DNA of 64,000 nt from JAMQKA01 sp043951865 (GCF_043951865.1 NZ_JBINJF010000002.1:186001-250000); one strand, 5' to 3'; counted from the stretch's first letter, positions 34,643-44,001 are shown. Made by a program: numbers and translations. Notes: generated from the sequence alone by a model not told the origin.

Positions 34643-35890
34643 CTATAAGTTTGCTTTGACTTTTGCCTCGTTTGCCTGGTCTTCCATTCCGAGGTAGGAA
34701 TAGGCCTGGTACAGGCTCTCCCAGAACCCGGCCTGATCCGGTTGCTGTTCAACCAACTCTTCATATAGGGTAACAGCATTCGTTAAATTGGATTCGATCT
34801 GGTCCGAAATTGTTTCCTGGTACTCTTCGGGGAACAGCGGTTGTACCTGGCTAAGCTTTGCGGCATAGTTTTTATAGCTGTGGGCCAGCTGCTGTTTAAA
34901 TTCAGGATTTTCGGGGTCGAGCTGAAGCGTTTTCTTGAACTGATTTTGGGCCCGCTGCATTAACGTGTCGGAGCGGGCTTTTACTTGTTGTATCGCCTGG
35001 GAATCCTGAATATCACGGGATCGCAGCGAATCCAGCTGCTGCATTGCCAGCTTGTATAACTCGGTCCCGTAAGACTCCAGGTAGATGATGTTTTCAGGCT
35101 CGTTTTCCACCAGCCGGGCAAGCAGCTGCGCTGCTGACCGATGCCGGTTTGATGTAATATAAGCGTTAGCGAGCCCGTGCAGCAGGTTCAGATTGTCATC
35201 TGAAAAAGCTTCTGCCTCTTCATAAAGCTCCACCGCCTGTTGATGTTGGCTGTTTTCGAGGTACAGGTAGGCCAGCTGCTCCAGGTAGGATCCGGGCAGG
35301 CGATCAATTTGACGGCGAGCGGCCTCCAGCGTCTGAATCGCCTGGCCGGTCTGATGATCCCGGTAAAGGGCCCGCGCCTTCATCCTGTACGATATGGCAC
35401 TGTCGGGGATAATGATAATGGCGTTGTTGAAGTGGGCCGCTGCCGTGTTGAAATCGGTGCTGCTGAGGGTGCTGTCCGTCTGGAGAATTTCGACCCCCTG
35501 GTTGTGTTCAAAGCTCCAGCTCACTTGCAACAGCTCATCGACCGTTTCTTTTCCCTGCGGATTGCCTTCGTTTTGATGCAGGATACCGGCTTCTGCAAGT
35601 GCCTGTTGCATCTGCCGATAATAATCTGCCCGTTTTTCCGGCGGAGTTTGCCGCTGGGCAAGACTGCTCAGCACCTCTCCCTTTTGAAAATATGCCTCGG
35701 CATTTTCGGGGTTGTCAGCAATTTGTGAATCGATACGGGCAAGACGTTTTTGCAGATCCCGATCAGCTGCGGTACGTTCGGTCTCCGTGCTGTTCTGCGG
35801 TGCCAGTGTCGAACATCCGGTTCCAATAAAGAACCCGAATGCAATCCCGATAACCGGGATCACCATTCGGGTAAAATACGTGTGCTTCAA
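34643..35890 (-). CDS. TPR-repeat lipoprotein (paralogue 1)
   Basis: 415-aa lipoprotein: signal peptide with lipobox ending GTGCS, then helical tetratricopeptide repeats rich in Gln and Glu. It is a tandem paralogue of the next gene upstream. Both have the same length class and the same C-terminal pattern (FWESLYQAYSYLGM here, YWESLYRVYVALGM there). It lies 27 bp after its paralogue and 7 bp before the PLP enzyme gene, so all three may be one transcript. Function unknown; TPR proteins usually scaffold complexes. Confidence 0.82.
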   Translation of the reverse strand: MKHTYFTRMVIPVIGIAFGFFIGTGCSTLAPQNSTETERTAADRDLQKRLARIDSQIADNPENAEAYFQKGEVLSSLAQRQTPPEKRADYYRQMQQALAEAGILHQNEGNPQGKETVDELLQVSWSFEHNQGVEILQTDSTLSSTDFNTAAAHFNNAIIIIPDSAISYRMKARALYRDHQTGQAIQTLEAARRQIDRLPGSYLEQLAYLYLENSQHQQAVELYEEAEAFSDDNLNLLHGLANAYITSNRHRSAAQLLARLVENEPENIIYLESYGTELYKLAMQQLDSLRSRDIQDSQAIQQVKARSDTLMQRAQNQFKKTLQLDPENPEFKQQLAHSYKNYAAKLSQVQPLFPEEYQETISDQIESNLTNAVTLYEELVEQQPDQAGFWESLYQAYSYLGMEDQANEAKVKANL

Positions 35891-35917
35891 AAAAATATTA
35901 CTATTTAAAAGTTTGAA

Positions 35918-37234
35918 TTACATGCCTGCTTTTTGCTCAGCTTCCTTGGCTTTTTCATCCATTCCGAGCGCAACATAAACCCGGTAGAGCGACTCCCAGT
36001 AGCTGGTATTTTCCGGATCTATCTCGGTGGCATTTTCATAATACTCCATGGCTTGCTGCAGGTTTTCCCGGGCCTGTTTATCGAGTTCGGCAGCCTTTTG
36101 ATTGTCGGTCGTTTGATTGCGCTCCTCAAACAGGGCCGAAGCTTTGTTCTGGTAGATTACCCCGAGCGTATTGTACGCAGAGGCGTCATCCGGTCGATAC
36201 TCGAGAACGGTATTGAGCTCCTCGATAGCCCGGTCTGTCAGGTTGTTGATCCTGTTCTGTAAAGACTCGTTCGTACTTTGCAGGCTCGATATCTGCTCTT
36301 TAATACTGCTGCTGTTGCCGGAGTTTTCTTTAAGCTGTTGTTCCAGCTCAAATATTTTGTCGTAATTGGTGCTGAGCGAATCGTTTAGCTGGAGGACAGT
36401 TTGGTAGAGCTGGGTGCCCAGCGCAAGGTGATACTGCGGGTTATCCGGGTCCCTTTCGATTAAGTTCTCCACCGTGGAAATAGCCTGATTAAACTGACCA
36501 TTGTTCATGTAGGAATCCGCCAGTTTTTCGCTCAAGAAAACACTGTCGGGATATGCCTGCTGTGCCTCGTTCAAAATATTGATCGCCTGGTCGAAGTTTT
36601 CTTCAAACCGGTAGAAGTCAGCCAGCCTGTTGTAGTCGGTTGCGCTGGGTGTCTTTTTTAGCTGCAGGACCTTTTCCTTGGCTTCGATTGCACCACTGAT
36701 GTTGTTGTTCATCGCCTGGATCTCGGACAGGACATCCCAGGAGAGGACACTGTCCGGCATGATCGTAGTGGCATTTTGCAGGTGCTGGGCAGCCAGCTCA
36801 ACAGGGTTTTCCATGGTCTGGCGCAAGCTGTCGCTGGTGGCGAGCTCAATAGCGCGGTTGTGTTCATTGCTCCATATCGTGGTTTTGACGGCCCCGAGAT
36901 TCTCAAGTTCACCCGGTGGATCTTCCATTTTTTCCGCAAGCTCCTGGGCCTGGGCAAATGATTCATTCATCTTTTTGTAAATTTCCTGTCTGGCAGCAGG
37001 GTCCTCTTCCTCCTGGGCGATGTCACCATAAATGACGCCCTGGTAGTAATAGCCCAGCGGATCTTGCGGCTGGTTTTTTATCGATTCCTGTGCTGCCTCA
37101 AGTGCTGCATCCAGATTCCCATCCTGCATCTGGGATATGGCATCATCAACATAGGGGTTGGTGCTGGAACACCCGGCCAGAAGAATCCCGATAAGAACTG
37201 TGATCACTGATAACGAAAGTGTTTTCCTAAACAT
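35918..37234 (-). CDS. TPR-repeat lipoprotein (paralogue 2)
   Basis: 438-aa lipoprotein with lipobox LLAGCS. At least six TPR-like units are visible (for example DYNRLADFYRFEENFDQAIN, DASAYNTLGVIYQNKAS). A coiled-coil-like stretch of Gln/Ser/Leu occurs at about 290-325 (LEQQLKENSGNSSS and following). It is paralogous to the downstream gene. Function unknown; first gene of the probable operon. Confidence 0.82.
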   Translation of the reverse strand: MFRKTLSLSVITVLIGILLAGCSSTNPYVDDAISQMQDGNLDAALEAAQESIKNQPQDPLGYYYQGVIYGDIAQEEEDPAARQEIYKKMNESFAQAQELAEKMEDPPGELENLGAVKTTIWSNEHNRAIELATSDSLRQTMENPVELAAQHLQNATTIMPDSVLSWDVLSEIQAMNNNISGAIEAKEKVLQLKKTPSATDYNRLADFYRFEENFDQAINILNEAQQAYPDSVFLSEKLADSYMNNGQFNQAISTVENLIERDPDNPQYHLALGTQLYQTVLQLNDSLSTNYDKIFELEQQLKENSGNSSSIKEQISSLQSTNESLQNRINNLTDRAIEELNTVLEYRPDDASAYNTLGVIYQNKASALFEERNQTTDNQKAAELDKQARENLQQAMEYYENATEIDPENTSYWESLYRVYVALGMDEKAKEAEQKAGM

Positions 37235-37337
37235 AATGAGAGTTAAGTAAAAATTGCGATTACATATCCAAAATCCGCTTTAAAGTAACTATATAAAGAG
37301 CTTTCTGCAATATGGCCTTACAGAATTTATTATATTC

Positions 37338-37482
37338 AAGAGTGCTTTGAAAAACCAGGGATTTTGCCCTGGCCCCAAACCTGAGTGAATTCGAAACCGG
37401 AGTTTATATCACGTAAATGAGGATGTCGAATTCACGAAAAATACCAGGACCGGGGAAGATGACGTTTTCAAAGTTCCTCATT
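37338..37482. repeat. R2 structured repeat, copy 1
   Basis: About 145 bp with imperfect terminal inverted repeats (AAGAGTGCTTTGAAAAACC on the left, GTTTTCAAAGTTCCTC on the right). Inside are a CCAGGG/CCCTGG hairpin and a perfect 10-bp stem GTGAATTCGA / TCGAATTCAC around GTTTATATCACGTAAATGAG. The reverse complement of 52601-52746 aligns over the whole length. It lies between divergent genes. Confidence 0.65.
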
Positions 37483-37528
37483 CAACAGTTGTCAAGATAA
37501 CGGCATCACAGGATAAAATTCAGGATTT

Positions 37529-38353
37529 ATGTTTGGCAAAACGAAATTTGAGGTCCGGCAAGCCGAGGGATACCGGTATATTGACCTTGCCGATTCCAAA
37601 AAGGAAGGCCGGACGCTTGTCCTGCTTCACGGCATGTTTGGAGGACTCAGCAATTTCGATCCTCTGCTTAACAGAGTACAGCACAGATCTGTTTTTGTTC
37701 CTGAAATTCCGGTTTATTCCCTCGAAAAAGCGAGACTTACGATTCCCGAGCTCGCGAACTGGTTGAGCCAGGTGTTGAAAGAACACGCTGTTAAACAACC
37801 AATTTTACTTGGCAATTCCATGGGGGGACATATCGCCCTGCAGTATGCGCTGACTCATCCTGATGAGGTCGAGGCGCTGGTCCTGACGGGCAGCTCTGGG
37901 CTTTTTGAAAATGACCTGGGCTCGAGCCGCCCCAAACGATATGACCGCGAATATGTGAAAGAGCGCGCTTCACTTACTTTTTATGAAGACCTAGTCGATG
38001 ATACGATTATTGACGAGATCCTGGAGATATTGCAATCTCCCTCCAAACTGGGACGGTTGTTGAGAGTCGCCCGGTCAACGCATGAGCACAATCTTGAGGA
38101 TAAGCTAAACCAGGTACAGCAGCCGGTATTGCTGATCTGGGGAAAAAATGATGTGATCACGCCTCCCGAAGTAGCGGAGCTTTTCTGCGAGAAACTCCCG
38201 AACGCCACCCTCGCATGGATAGACCGGTGCGGGCACGCCCCGATGATGGAACATCCCGACAAGTTTGCCGCCCGTCTGATCAATTTTTTAGAAACGAATC
38301 AATGTTCAAGAAACAACGAGGAACAACATGAAGAAGATTATTCACACCACTAA
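37529..38353 (+). CDS. alpha/beta-fold hydrolase
   Basis: Soluble serine hydrolase of unknown substrate, 274 aa. Oxyanion region LLHGMFGGLSNF, nucleophile elbow GNSMGG (Ser97), acid residue in WGKNDVITP and catalytic His in RCGHAPMMEHP give a full triad. The C-terminal ~15 residues are translated over the start of the ridA gene (26-bp overlap). The next gene, RidA, detoxifies enamines, but a functional link is not established. Confidence 0.88.
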   Translation: MFGKTKFEVRQAEGYRYIDLADSKKEGRTLVLLHGMFGGLSNFDPLLNRVQHRSVFVPEIPVYSLEKARLTIPELANWLSQVLKEHAVKQPILLGNSMGGHIALQYALTHPDEVEALVLTGSSGLFENDLGSSRPKRYDREYVKERASLTFYEDLVDDTIIDEILEILQSPSKLGRLLRVARSTHEHNLEDKLNQVQQPVLLIWGKNDVITPPEVAELFCEKLPNATLAWIDRCGHAPMMEHPDKFAARLINFLETNQCSRNNEEQHEEDYSHH

Positions 38354-38705
38354 AGCGCCAGAAGCGATCGGTCCGTACAGCCAGGCGGTCGTATACAACG
38401 GACTCATACACTGTTCCGGGCAGATAGGATTGGACCCTGGTACCATGGAGTTTGCAGGCACGGACGTGCAATCCCAAACCCGGCAGGTGATGAAAAATCT
38501 GGAATCGGTGCTGAAGGCGGCGGGATCTGATTTCAGCAAAGTGATCAAATGCTCTATCTACCTGGACCAAATGGATGATTTTGGGGTGGTAAACGAAATT
38601 TACGGAGAGTATTTTCCGGAGGATCCGCCGGCTCGCGAGACGGTTGCCATAGATACACTACCTAAAAATGCAAAGGTCGAGATTAGCTGTATCGCTTACC
38701 TTTAA
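38328..38705 (+). CDS. ridA: RidA-family enamine/imine deaminase
   Basis: Hydrolyses reactive 2-aminoacrylate and related enamines released by PLP enzymes such as threonine dehydratase and cysteine desulfurases. The 125-aa length and the motifs GPYSQAV, GLDP and RETVAIDTLPKNAKVEISC match RidA, including the conserved Arg in the PARETV segment. The start lies within the upstream hydrolase gene (26-bp overlap). Confidence 0.93.
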   Translation: MKKIIHTTKAPEAIGPYSQAVVYNGLIHCSGQIGLDPGTMEFAGTDVQSQTRQVMKNLESVLKAAGSDFSKVIKCSIYLDQMDDFGVVNEIYGEYFPEDPPARETVAIDTLPKNAKVEISCIAYL

Positions 38706-38776
38706 CCTGTGTATGAACCAATTTCTTGGTGAAAAATGCAGGTTAGTGGCATATATTTGGCTGTATGGGCCTTGGG

Positions 38777-40738
38777 TTAGTCGAGCACAAACTCTTTCAC
38801 TACACGGTTGCCGACCCTGTCGGTTGCGACCACCCGCATGATATAGCTCGATGCCGGTTTAAAATCCGGGTGGTAGTATAAAATCCGCTCGTCTTCAGGT
38901 TCAAACTCGGCAATGCCCCGTACACCATTGATGTAAAATTCAGTCGTGCGATAGTCAATACCGGAACGCGTATCCTCTGCCCGAACCATCCCCATCCAGG
39001 TCCCGTCTGCCCGCCTGAGGATACGGGGACTGTGAATTTCGGGAGCGGCGGTATCGGGTAGCAGGTAATAGGTGCCCAGCTTGTCCCCTTTCGCTTTCAG
39101 GACCGGACCCCCGCGCCGGGTTGCAACATAGTTTAACCGCCCTTTTCGCTTGTCATATTCATAAAGTGCAAGGGTAGTGTCCTGCTGCTGCGCCTCGTCT
39201 AGAATATAGGTTAACTCAAAGCTGCCTTTGAGGGGTTGCGTATCGGGTTGAATATTAATTTCCACAGAGTCGGCCGAATGGATGTGACCGGTCAGGCTTA
39301 CTGAAAGTGTATCATACACGGTGTTTGGGAGGAACGTAGCGTACGCACGAATGCCGTCTCCGAAGGCTCGCCCCTGTTGGCCCGGGAACATCCGGTACAG
39401 GTGCAATGTTCTGCCTTGCCGGCCATATCCGGGCTGGTGAATCGTCAGCAGGTCAGATTCATCGATCGCGATAAAAGAATCCGGAGTTGCTTTCCTCGGG
39501 TACACCGATCTGCCGTTTCGATCTATCGAAATCAGGGTATAGGGCTGGCTTCGGTCAGCCGCACTGTTGATATTAATCCAGTTCTTGTGCCATTGCCAGC
39601 TATCCTGTGCAGCGGTAAGCGTTTTCGGGTATCTCGGCGTACCATTTCCACCGTGTGGGCCACCAGGCTCGTTTGTCTGGTATTCGTGTTCAGCCATGGT
39701 GCGGGGCTGTACATCTATTTTTACATGGGCAACCGACTGGTTGCCGTTATAATCCTCGGCTATAATGCGCAGCTCGTGGAGTCCCTCCGGCAGGTTTATC
39801 CCTCTTTTTTGAGAGCCCGCCCGATAAAATGGAAGGGTGTTTCCATCAGCAACATATAACCGCTGGTACGCCTTGCCGGTACGCTGCAGCAGGGGATAGA
39901 TGCGGTCGAGGAACATTTGGCCGGTGTCATCATAGGAGAAGCTGTCAACCCGCGAGTGGAACAGGAGCTCTTCATCCCGCATCAGCTTCAGGTCGTAAAC
40001 GGCGTACGCGTTGTGGACCCTGTTTGCCCGGTCATAAATATCGACTGCCAGCCCGACGCGGCCGCTGGTAACAACCGTGCCGAAGTCATAGAAAGTAGAA
40101 TCGCGGGTGGGGCGTCTGGTGTATATCTGGTTGCGCCCCTCGATGCGCGATGTGGGGGAAAGGGGCTCGATCGCGAGTCCTGAAAACCGGGGTGGTATGT
40201 TGTCGGGTATGGATAAATTCGTTAACAACGGGTTAAAGGGCTTTTCGGAAGGGGTGCGCAGCTCAAAATGCAGGTGAGGGGGACCTATGCCGGTGGCCCC
40301 TGAATAGGCGATACGGTCTCCCCGGTTTATCTGGATCTCCAGGGAATCCACTACAATGTCAATTTTATTGGAGTAGTCGCGAAACCGGAGAGAATCGGCT
40401 AATTGCTGAATGTTTTTTTCAAATGAGAGCAGGTGGGCATATACCGAGTAGGAGCCGTCATCATGTTTCAGGTAGATCGCCTTGCCATACCCACCGGGAC
40501 CGATGGCAATACGGTGGAGTTGCCCGTCACGGGTAGCATATACGTCATATCCGCGCCGCCCCCAGGTTTTGATGTCCAGCGCGGCGTGAAAGTGACGGGA
40601 GCGCGTCTCACCGAACGTTCCGCTGAGGTAGGGACTGGCATTGGTGGGCCAGAGATAGTCTGTCGTGTCCGGCGTAAACTGGGCCGAAACAGCGGAAGGA
40701 AATATAAGCAGGATCCATAACAGGGATGTAGTTCTCAT
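38777..40738 (-). CDS. secreted M23-family peptidoglycan endopeptidase-like protein
   Basis: 653-aa exported protein. After the signal peptide comes a LytM/M23 domain (about residues 35-175). Zinc-binding motifs are RHFHAALDI (His and Asp) and HLHFELRTP (HxH). The large C-terminal part (~180-653) is beta-rich, with Ig-like or beta-sandwich character, and has no recognised enzyme motif. It probably trims cell wall in the periplasm. Confidence 0.87.
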   Translation of the reverse strand: MRTTSLLWILLIFPSAVSAQFTPDTTDYLWPTNASPYLSGTFGETRSRHFHAALDIKTWGRRGYDVYATRDGQLHRIAIGPGGYGKAIYLKHDDGSYSVYAHLLSFEKNIQQLADSLRFRDYSNKIDIVVDSLEIQINRGDRIAYSGATGIGPPHLHFELRTPSEKPFNPLLTNLSIPDNIPPRFSGLAIEPLSPTSRIEGRNQIYTRRPTRDSTFYDFGTVVTSGRVGLAVDIYDRANRVHNAYAVYDLKLMRDEELLFHSRVDSFSYDDTGQMFLDRIYPLLQRTGKAYQRLYVADGNTLPFYRAGSQKRGINLPEGLHELRIIAEDYNGNQSVAHVKIDVQPRTMAEHEYQTNEPGGPHGGNGTPRYPKTLTAAQDSWQWHKNWININSAADRSQPYTLISIDRNGRSVYPRKATPDSFIAIDESDLLTIHQPGYGRQGRTLHLYRMFPGQQGRAFGDGIRAYATFLPNTVYDTLSVSLTGHIHSADSVEINIQPDTQPLKGSFELTYILDEAQQQDTTLALYEYDKRKGRLNYVATRRGGPVLKAKGDKLGTYYLLPDTAAPEIHSPRILRRADGTWMGMVRAEDTRSGIDYRTTEFYINGVRGIAEFEPEDERILYYHPDFKPASSYIMRVVATDRVGNRVVKEFVLD

Positions 40739-40747
40739 TGCCCGTAA

Positions 40748-41413
40748 TTACTGGTTGTCGACGTTTACAGATAACGTGCAAAGTTCATCTCCAAGTGTAG
40801 CTTTAACCTGGTCCCCTTTTTTTAGCGGGGAAACGCCTGCCGGGGTTCCGGTAAATATCAGGTCGCCTGGATGCAGCGTAAACACCTCCGAAAGATACGA
40901 GATCAGCTGCTTGATCGGAAAAATCATCAGGCTGGTGTTGCCCCTCTGCCGAACCGTGCCGTTTACTTCCAGCGTGAGATCCAGGTCTTGCGGATTTTTC
41001 CCGGCATTGGCGTCAGCAAACGAACTGATCGGGGCAAAAGTGTCAAAACCTTTGGCAACAGACCAGGGATGGCCTGACTTTTTGGCCTGGTGCTGAAGAT
41101 CGCGGGCCGTAATGTCAATTCCCACTCCATACCCGGCCACGTATTCGAGCGCCCGCCCGGGAGCGATGTTTTTTCCTTTTTTACTGATCGCCACGACGAG
41201 CTCCACTTCGTGATGTACATCGGCACTCTTCCTGGGAAGCTGAATCGTTCCACCGTTAAACAGCAGGCTGGTGATCGGTTTCAAAAAAACGAGCGGTTCG
41301 TCGGGCTGCTCGTTGTTGAGCTCCCTGATATGTTCCACATAATTCCGGCCGATACAGAAAATGGTGTTAATCTCAAGGGCCGGAGAGAGTCCCGGTATTT
41401 TTGGGCGATTCAT
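40748..41413 (-). CDS. fumarylacetoacetate hydrolase (FAH) family enzyme
   Basis: FAH-fold enzyme of 221 aa; members act as acylpyruvases, oxaloacetate decarboxylases or isomerases. Visible motifs: FCIGRNYVEH, HHEVELVVAI (metal-binding Glu pair), the GIDITARDLQ Asp, and HPGDLIFTGTPAGVSP. The short length fits the acylpyruvase/YcgM type. It lies just beyond the rpmA terminator. Confidence 0.88.
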   Translation of the reverse strand: MNRPKIPGLSPALEINTIFCIGRNYVEHIRELNNEQPDEPLVFLKPITSLLFNGGTIQLPRKSADVHHEVELVVAISKKGKNIAPGRALEYVAGYGVGIDITARDLQHQAKKSGHPWSVAKGFDTFAPISSFADANAGKNPQDLDLTLEVNGTVRQRGNTSLMIFPIKQLISYLSEVFTLHPGDLIFTGTPAGVSPLKKGDQVKATLGDELCTLSVNVDNQ

Positions 41414-41427
41414 AGATCCGTCTGCAT

Positions 41428-41462
41428 AAAAAAAGCCTTAATTCCAGCTGGAATTAAGGCTT
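41428..41462 (-). terminator. terminator of the rplU-rpmA operon
   Basis: A perfect 30-bp palindrome (41433-41462, AAGCCTTAATTCCAG and its complement). On the minus strand it is followed by seven T residues, 20 bp after the rpmA stop. Confidence 0.85.
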
Positions 41463-41481
41463 CAGATTTTAAAATTGTGTT

Positions 41482-41739
41482 TTACTGAGCCGTTTCAATG
41501 CTTACATATTTACGACCACCGCCGCGGACATGAAACATGACCTGCCCGTCAGCTTTGGCAAAAAGCGTGTCATCCTTGCCGCGACCTACATTTTCGCCGG
41601 GGTGGAACTTGGTTCCGCGCTGCCGCACAATAATATTGCCTGCACGGACGTGTTCCCCGCCGTACTTTTTAACGCCCAAGCGTTTGGAAATCGAATCGCG
41701 ACCGTTCTTGGTAGATCCTTGACCTTTCTTATGTGCCAT
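41482..41739 (-). CDS. rpmA: 50S ribosomal protein L27
   Basis: 85-aa L27, with the standard N-terminus [15 protein letters not shown] that reaches towards the peptidyl-transferase centre, and [17 protein letters not shown]. No cleavable N-terminal extension of the firmicute type. It follows rplU after about 20 bp and ends at a strong terminator. Confidence 0.97.
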   Translation of the reverse strand: MAHKKGQGSTKNGRDSISKRLGVKKYGGEHVRAGNIIVRQRGTKFHPGENVGRGKDDTLFAKADGQVMFHVRGGGRKYVSIETAQ

Positions 41740-41759
41740 AATGAACTAAATTTCGTTGA

Positions 41760-42287
41760 TTATCCTTCTTGCTTGCTTTCCCAGGCATCCAATACCGTTA
41801 CCCGGTCTTCTGTTTCGGGAACAAATCCTTCGAGCTCCTCCAGCGGGGTGTTCCTGATATGACTGATCGCTTCTTTGGCCGTCATATCGGTGGAAACCTG
41901 TGCAGACTCCTGTTTCGGCTCTTCCTTTTCATCGGCTGATTTTCCGGCCGAAGCGCCTGTACTCCCACTGCCGGAAGTATCGATTTTGTTGATTTCGATC
42001 TGGGACATCGGCTGCCGGTGACCACGCTTGACGCGATAGCCCTTGCGGCGTTTCTTTTTGAAGACGATTACCTTGTCAGACTTGACATTGTCGAGCAAGG
42101 TAGCCTCAATAGAAGCCCCCTCCACAACCGGTTGGCCGACGTCTACTTTTCCATTGCCGTCGTTAATCAACAGCACGCGGTCAAACGTCAGCGTACCGCC
42201 GGACTCATCGGCTTGCTTGTCAACAAACAGGACATCGCCTTCGGATACTTTATATTGATGTCCACCAATTTCTACTACTGCGTACAT
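41760..42287 (-). CDS. rplU: 50S ribosomal protein L21 with C-terminal extension
   Basis: Residues 1-103 are ordinary L21 (MYAVVEIGGHQYKV, KKKRRKGYRVKRGHRQP). A further 72 residues follow: a Ser/Gly/Glu linker (104-133), then a helical segment TAKEAISHIRNTPLEELEG with VTVLDAWE. The usual bacterial protein is ~103 aa, so the tail is an added domain, probably a small helical module exposed on the ribosome. It is first in the two-gene operon. Confidence 0.95.
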   Translation of the reverse strand: MYAVVEIGGHQYKVSEGDVLFVDKQADESGGTLTFDRVLLINDGNGKVDVGQPVVEGASIEATLLDNVKSDKVIVFKKKRRKGYRVKRGHRQPMSQIEINKIDTSGSGSTGASAGKSADEKEEPKQESAQVSTDMTAKEAISHIRNTPLEELEGFVPETEDRVTVLDAWESKQEG

Positions 42288-42333
42288 CGAAAATGTGATG
42301 TTAGATTAATAATTTCTTCTTTTGAACAGATTC

Positions 42334-42364
42334 CAAATATAAGCTTTTGCAATCCTAATACAAA
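42334..42364 (-). promoter_or_regulatory. rplU-rpmA promoter
   Basis: On the minus strand, TTTG (42364-42361), a 19-nt spacer, then TATATTTG (42341-42334) match the Bacteroidota sigma-A consensus perfectly. Transcription should start near 42329, giving a leader of about 40 nt before the L21 ATG. Confidence 0.75.
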
Positions 42365-42449
42365 GTGAAAATTATGCTGAATGATTATTCCTAAAATAGT
42401 ATTTTTGTACCGAGACGAACAGAACTTTTTCCAATTAAACAGATCAGTG

Positions 42450-42656
42450 ATGAGCAAAGAACTACCCGATCTTCACAAGCAGGCCTTTATGTTTAAAAAC
42501 ACCAAGCGATTTCAGCATGACGGAGGCCGTGCCTGGATCAAGGATTCCCAGCTGCACGAATCCCGCCGAGATCATAATGGACGCCTGCAAACTATTAACA
42601 AAAAGAAAAAACAGGAACGAGTCGAGGGGTCCAAAGATCACAAACCCTCTTTTTAA
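42450..42656 (+). CDS. small basic protein of unknown function
   Basis: A 68-codon frame starting MSKELPDLHKQAFMFKN, with codon choice like the surrounding genes. It is strongly hydrophilic and basic, ending in a Lys/Gln/Glu-rich tail. No signal peptide, membrane segment or known family. A TATTTTTG box at 42400-42407 could be its promoter. It is divergent from rplU. Existence is likely but not proven. Confidence 0.45.
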   Translation: MSKELPDLHKQAFMFKNTKRFQHDGGRAWIKDSQLHESRRDHNGRLQTINKKKKQERVEGSKDHKPSF

Positions 42657-42744
42657 CCTGTGTGTCAGATTGTTGAATCTGGATAACAAATCAATAGACC
42701 GACAATATTAGTTTGCCAATTCCGAATTTTCCAAGACAGTGAAG

Positions 42745-43575
42745 ATGGAGTACGATTTAAAAGATTTTGAGAAGGATGTGCTTGAAGCGTCACGCTCAAC
42801 CCCGGTAGTTATCGATTTTTGGGCGGAGTGGTGCGCTCCCTGCCGCCAGCTGGGTCCCACGATCGAAAAATTGGCGGGCGAAGCAGAGGGCCGATGGAAG
42901 CTGGTAAAAATAGATACCGAAAAAAATCCCGATCTTGCCATCAAATTCGGGGTACGGGGCATTCCGGCGGTAAAGATGATATACCAGGAAGAGGTGATTG
43001 CCGAATTTACAGGGGCGCAGCCGGAGCATCTTATCCGGAACTGGCTGGAGGAAAACCTTCCCGACGGCGATGCCGCCCATTCGGAGGAAGTCCTGGAAAA
43101 AATAGAGCAGCTATTGAGAGAGGGAGAGCGGGACCGGGCTCGCTCATTTGCTGATGCCGAGGTAACCGAGAGGTCCAGCGCGGAATTAAAGGTACGGTAT
43201 GCCATGCTGTTGCTGCCGGATCGGCTGGAGGAAGCCCGGGAATGGATGGAGGAGATCGACGAGGCAGCGAGATATGAATATGAGATCGAGTTCCAGGTCC
43301 TGGAAACGGTGTCTCACCTCAAGGAGATTGTGCAGGGAGCAGCGGAAGTCTCGGGAAGTGAAGAAGCCCTGCAGCTCTACCGGGACGCTGCAGCGGCAAT
43401 GATGGAAAAAGATTTTGACACCGCCCTGTCCACATTTATCCGGGTATTGCAGGTAGATCGAACTGTTGATGATGACGGGCCGAGAAAAGCATGTATCGCC
43501 TGTTTTACGATGCTTGGTGAGCAGAACCCGCTATCCGCTGAATATCGACGCGCTTTTTCAATGTCGCTGTATTAG
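42745..43575 (+). CDS. thioredoxin-TPR protein (YbbN/CnoX-like)
   Basis: Cytoplasmic fusion of an N-terminal thioredoxin domain (residues 1-108, active site WCAPC at 29-33, cis-Pro in RGIPAVKM) with a C-terminal helical TPR-like domain. This is the plan of YbbN/CnoX, a holdase and redox partner of chaperonin. The E. coli protein has a degenerate active site, whereas here both cysteines are kept, so disulfide reductase activity is likely. The ATG at 42745 is preferred to a GTG two codons upstream. Confidence 0.87.
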   Translation: MEYDLKDFEKDVLEASRSTPVVIDFWAEWCAPCRQLGPTIEKLAGEAEGRWKLVKIDTEKNPDLAIKFGVRGIPAVKMIYQEEVIAEFTGAQPEHLIRNWLEENLPDGDAAHSEEVLEKIEQLLREGERDRARSFADAEVTERSSAELKVRYAMLLLPDRLEEAREWMEEIDEAARYEYEIEFQVLETVSHLKEIVQGAAEVSGSEEALQLYRDAAAAMMEKDFDTALSTFIRVLQVDRTVDDDGPRKACIACFTMLGEQNPLSAEYRRAFSMSLY

Positions 43576-44001
43576 AATATATTAGGCCGACCTCATCTAG
43601 TTAACTATCCATCCCTAACATTTTAATATGTTACTTATCCACCGGGATGGATTAATAGAAGGGCACCTTTAAAATAACCGGGTTTGCTGTGTAGGTATGT
43701 CATACAGAGTTTGTTCCCCACGAATGTTTTTTTGGTCTTTTAGAGGGCAAAACCCTCAATTCCTCGTTCCGAGGGAGTTCTACTCCGTTTAAAAGGTCGA
43801 TACAGTCGGTGGTAAGCCACCTCCCAGCAAAATAGCAGGTTCTGTAAAGGTCCCTTTAAGAAAAAGTAAGAACCTGTCGCTTGGGGTCGTCAATAAAAAC
43901 TGGCAGTGTTAACTGGATGGCAACTACACCCGTTTGCCGGGAACCATCGCTTGGAACGGTGTGTTTGTCCTTTAGACGGGTGGATCACGCTAAAAGCAGA
44001 T
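43576..44001. other. intergenic region: R1 copy C and upstream part of the osmC leader
   Basis: About 425 bp without a gene. It holds R1 copy C (43742-43857). A possible weak promoter for the Cys-leader transcript consists of TTTG at 43933-43936 and TGTGTTTG at 43960-43967, with a 23-nt gap that is longer than usual. Confidence 0.4.
43742..43857. repeat. R1 structured repeat, copy C
   Basis: 116 bp with the left end slightly shortened (AGAGGGCAAAACCCTC) and the right end GGTTCTGTAAAGGTCCCTTT. Internal hairpins are CCCTC/GAGGG and GGTGG-TAAG-CCACC. The last corresponds to GGTAGT-ATA-ACTACC in copy D, a compensatory change. Confidence 0.75.

Noticed and set aside
34636..34779. Longer start for the cystathionine gamma-synthase-type gene
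   Set aside because: The added 48 residues show no similarity to the family and overlap the upstream lipoprotein gene; start at 34635 is standard.
42462..42689. 75-codon minus-strand frame opposite the small basic protein
   Set aside because: The plus-strand frame has better codon choice; the minus frame shows no domain or start signal.
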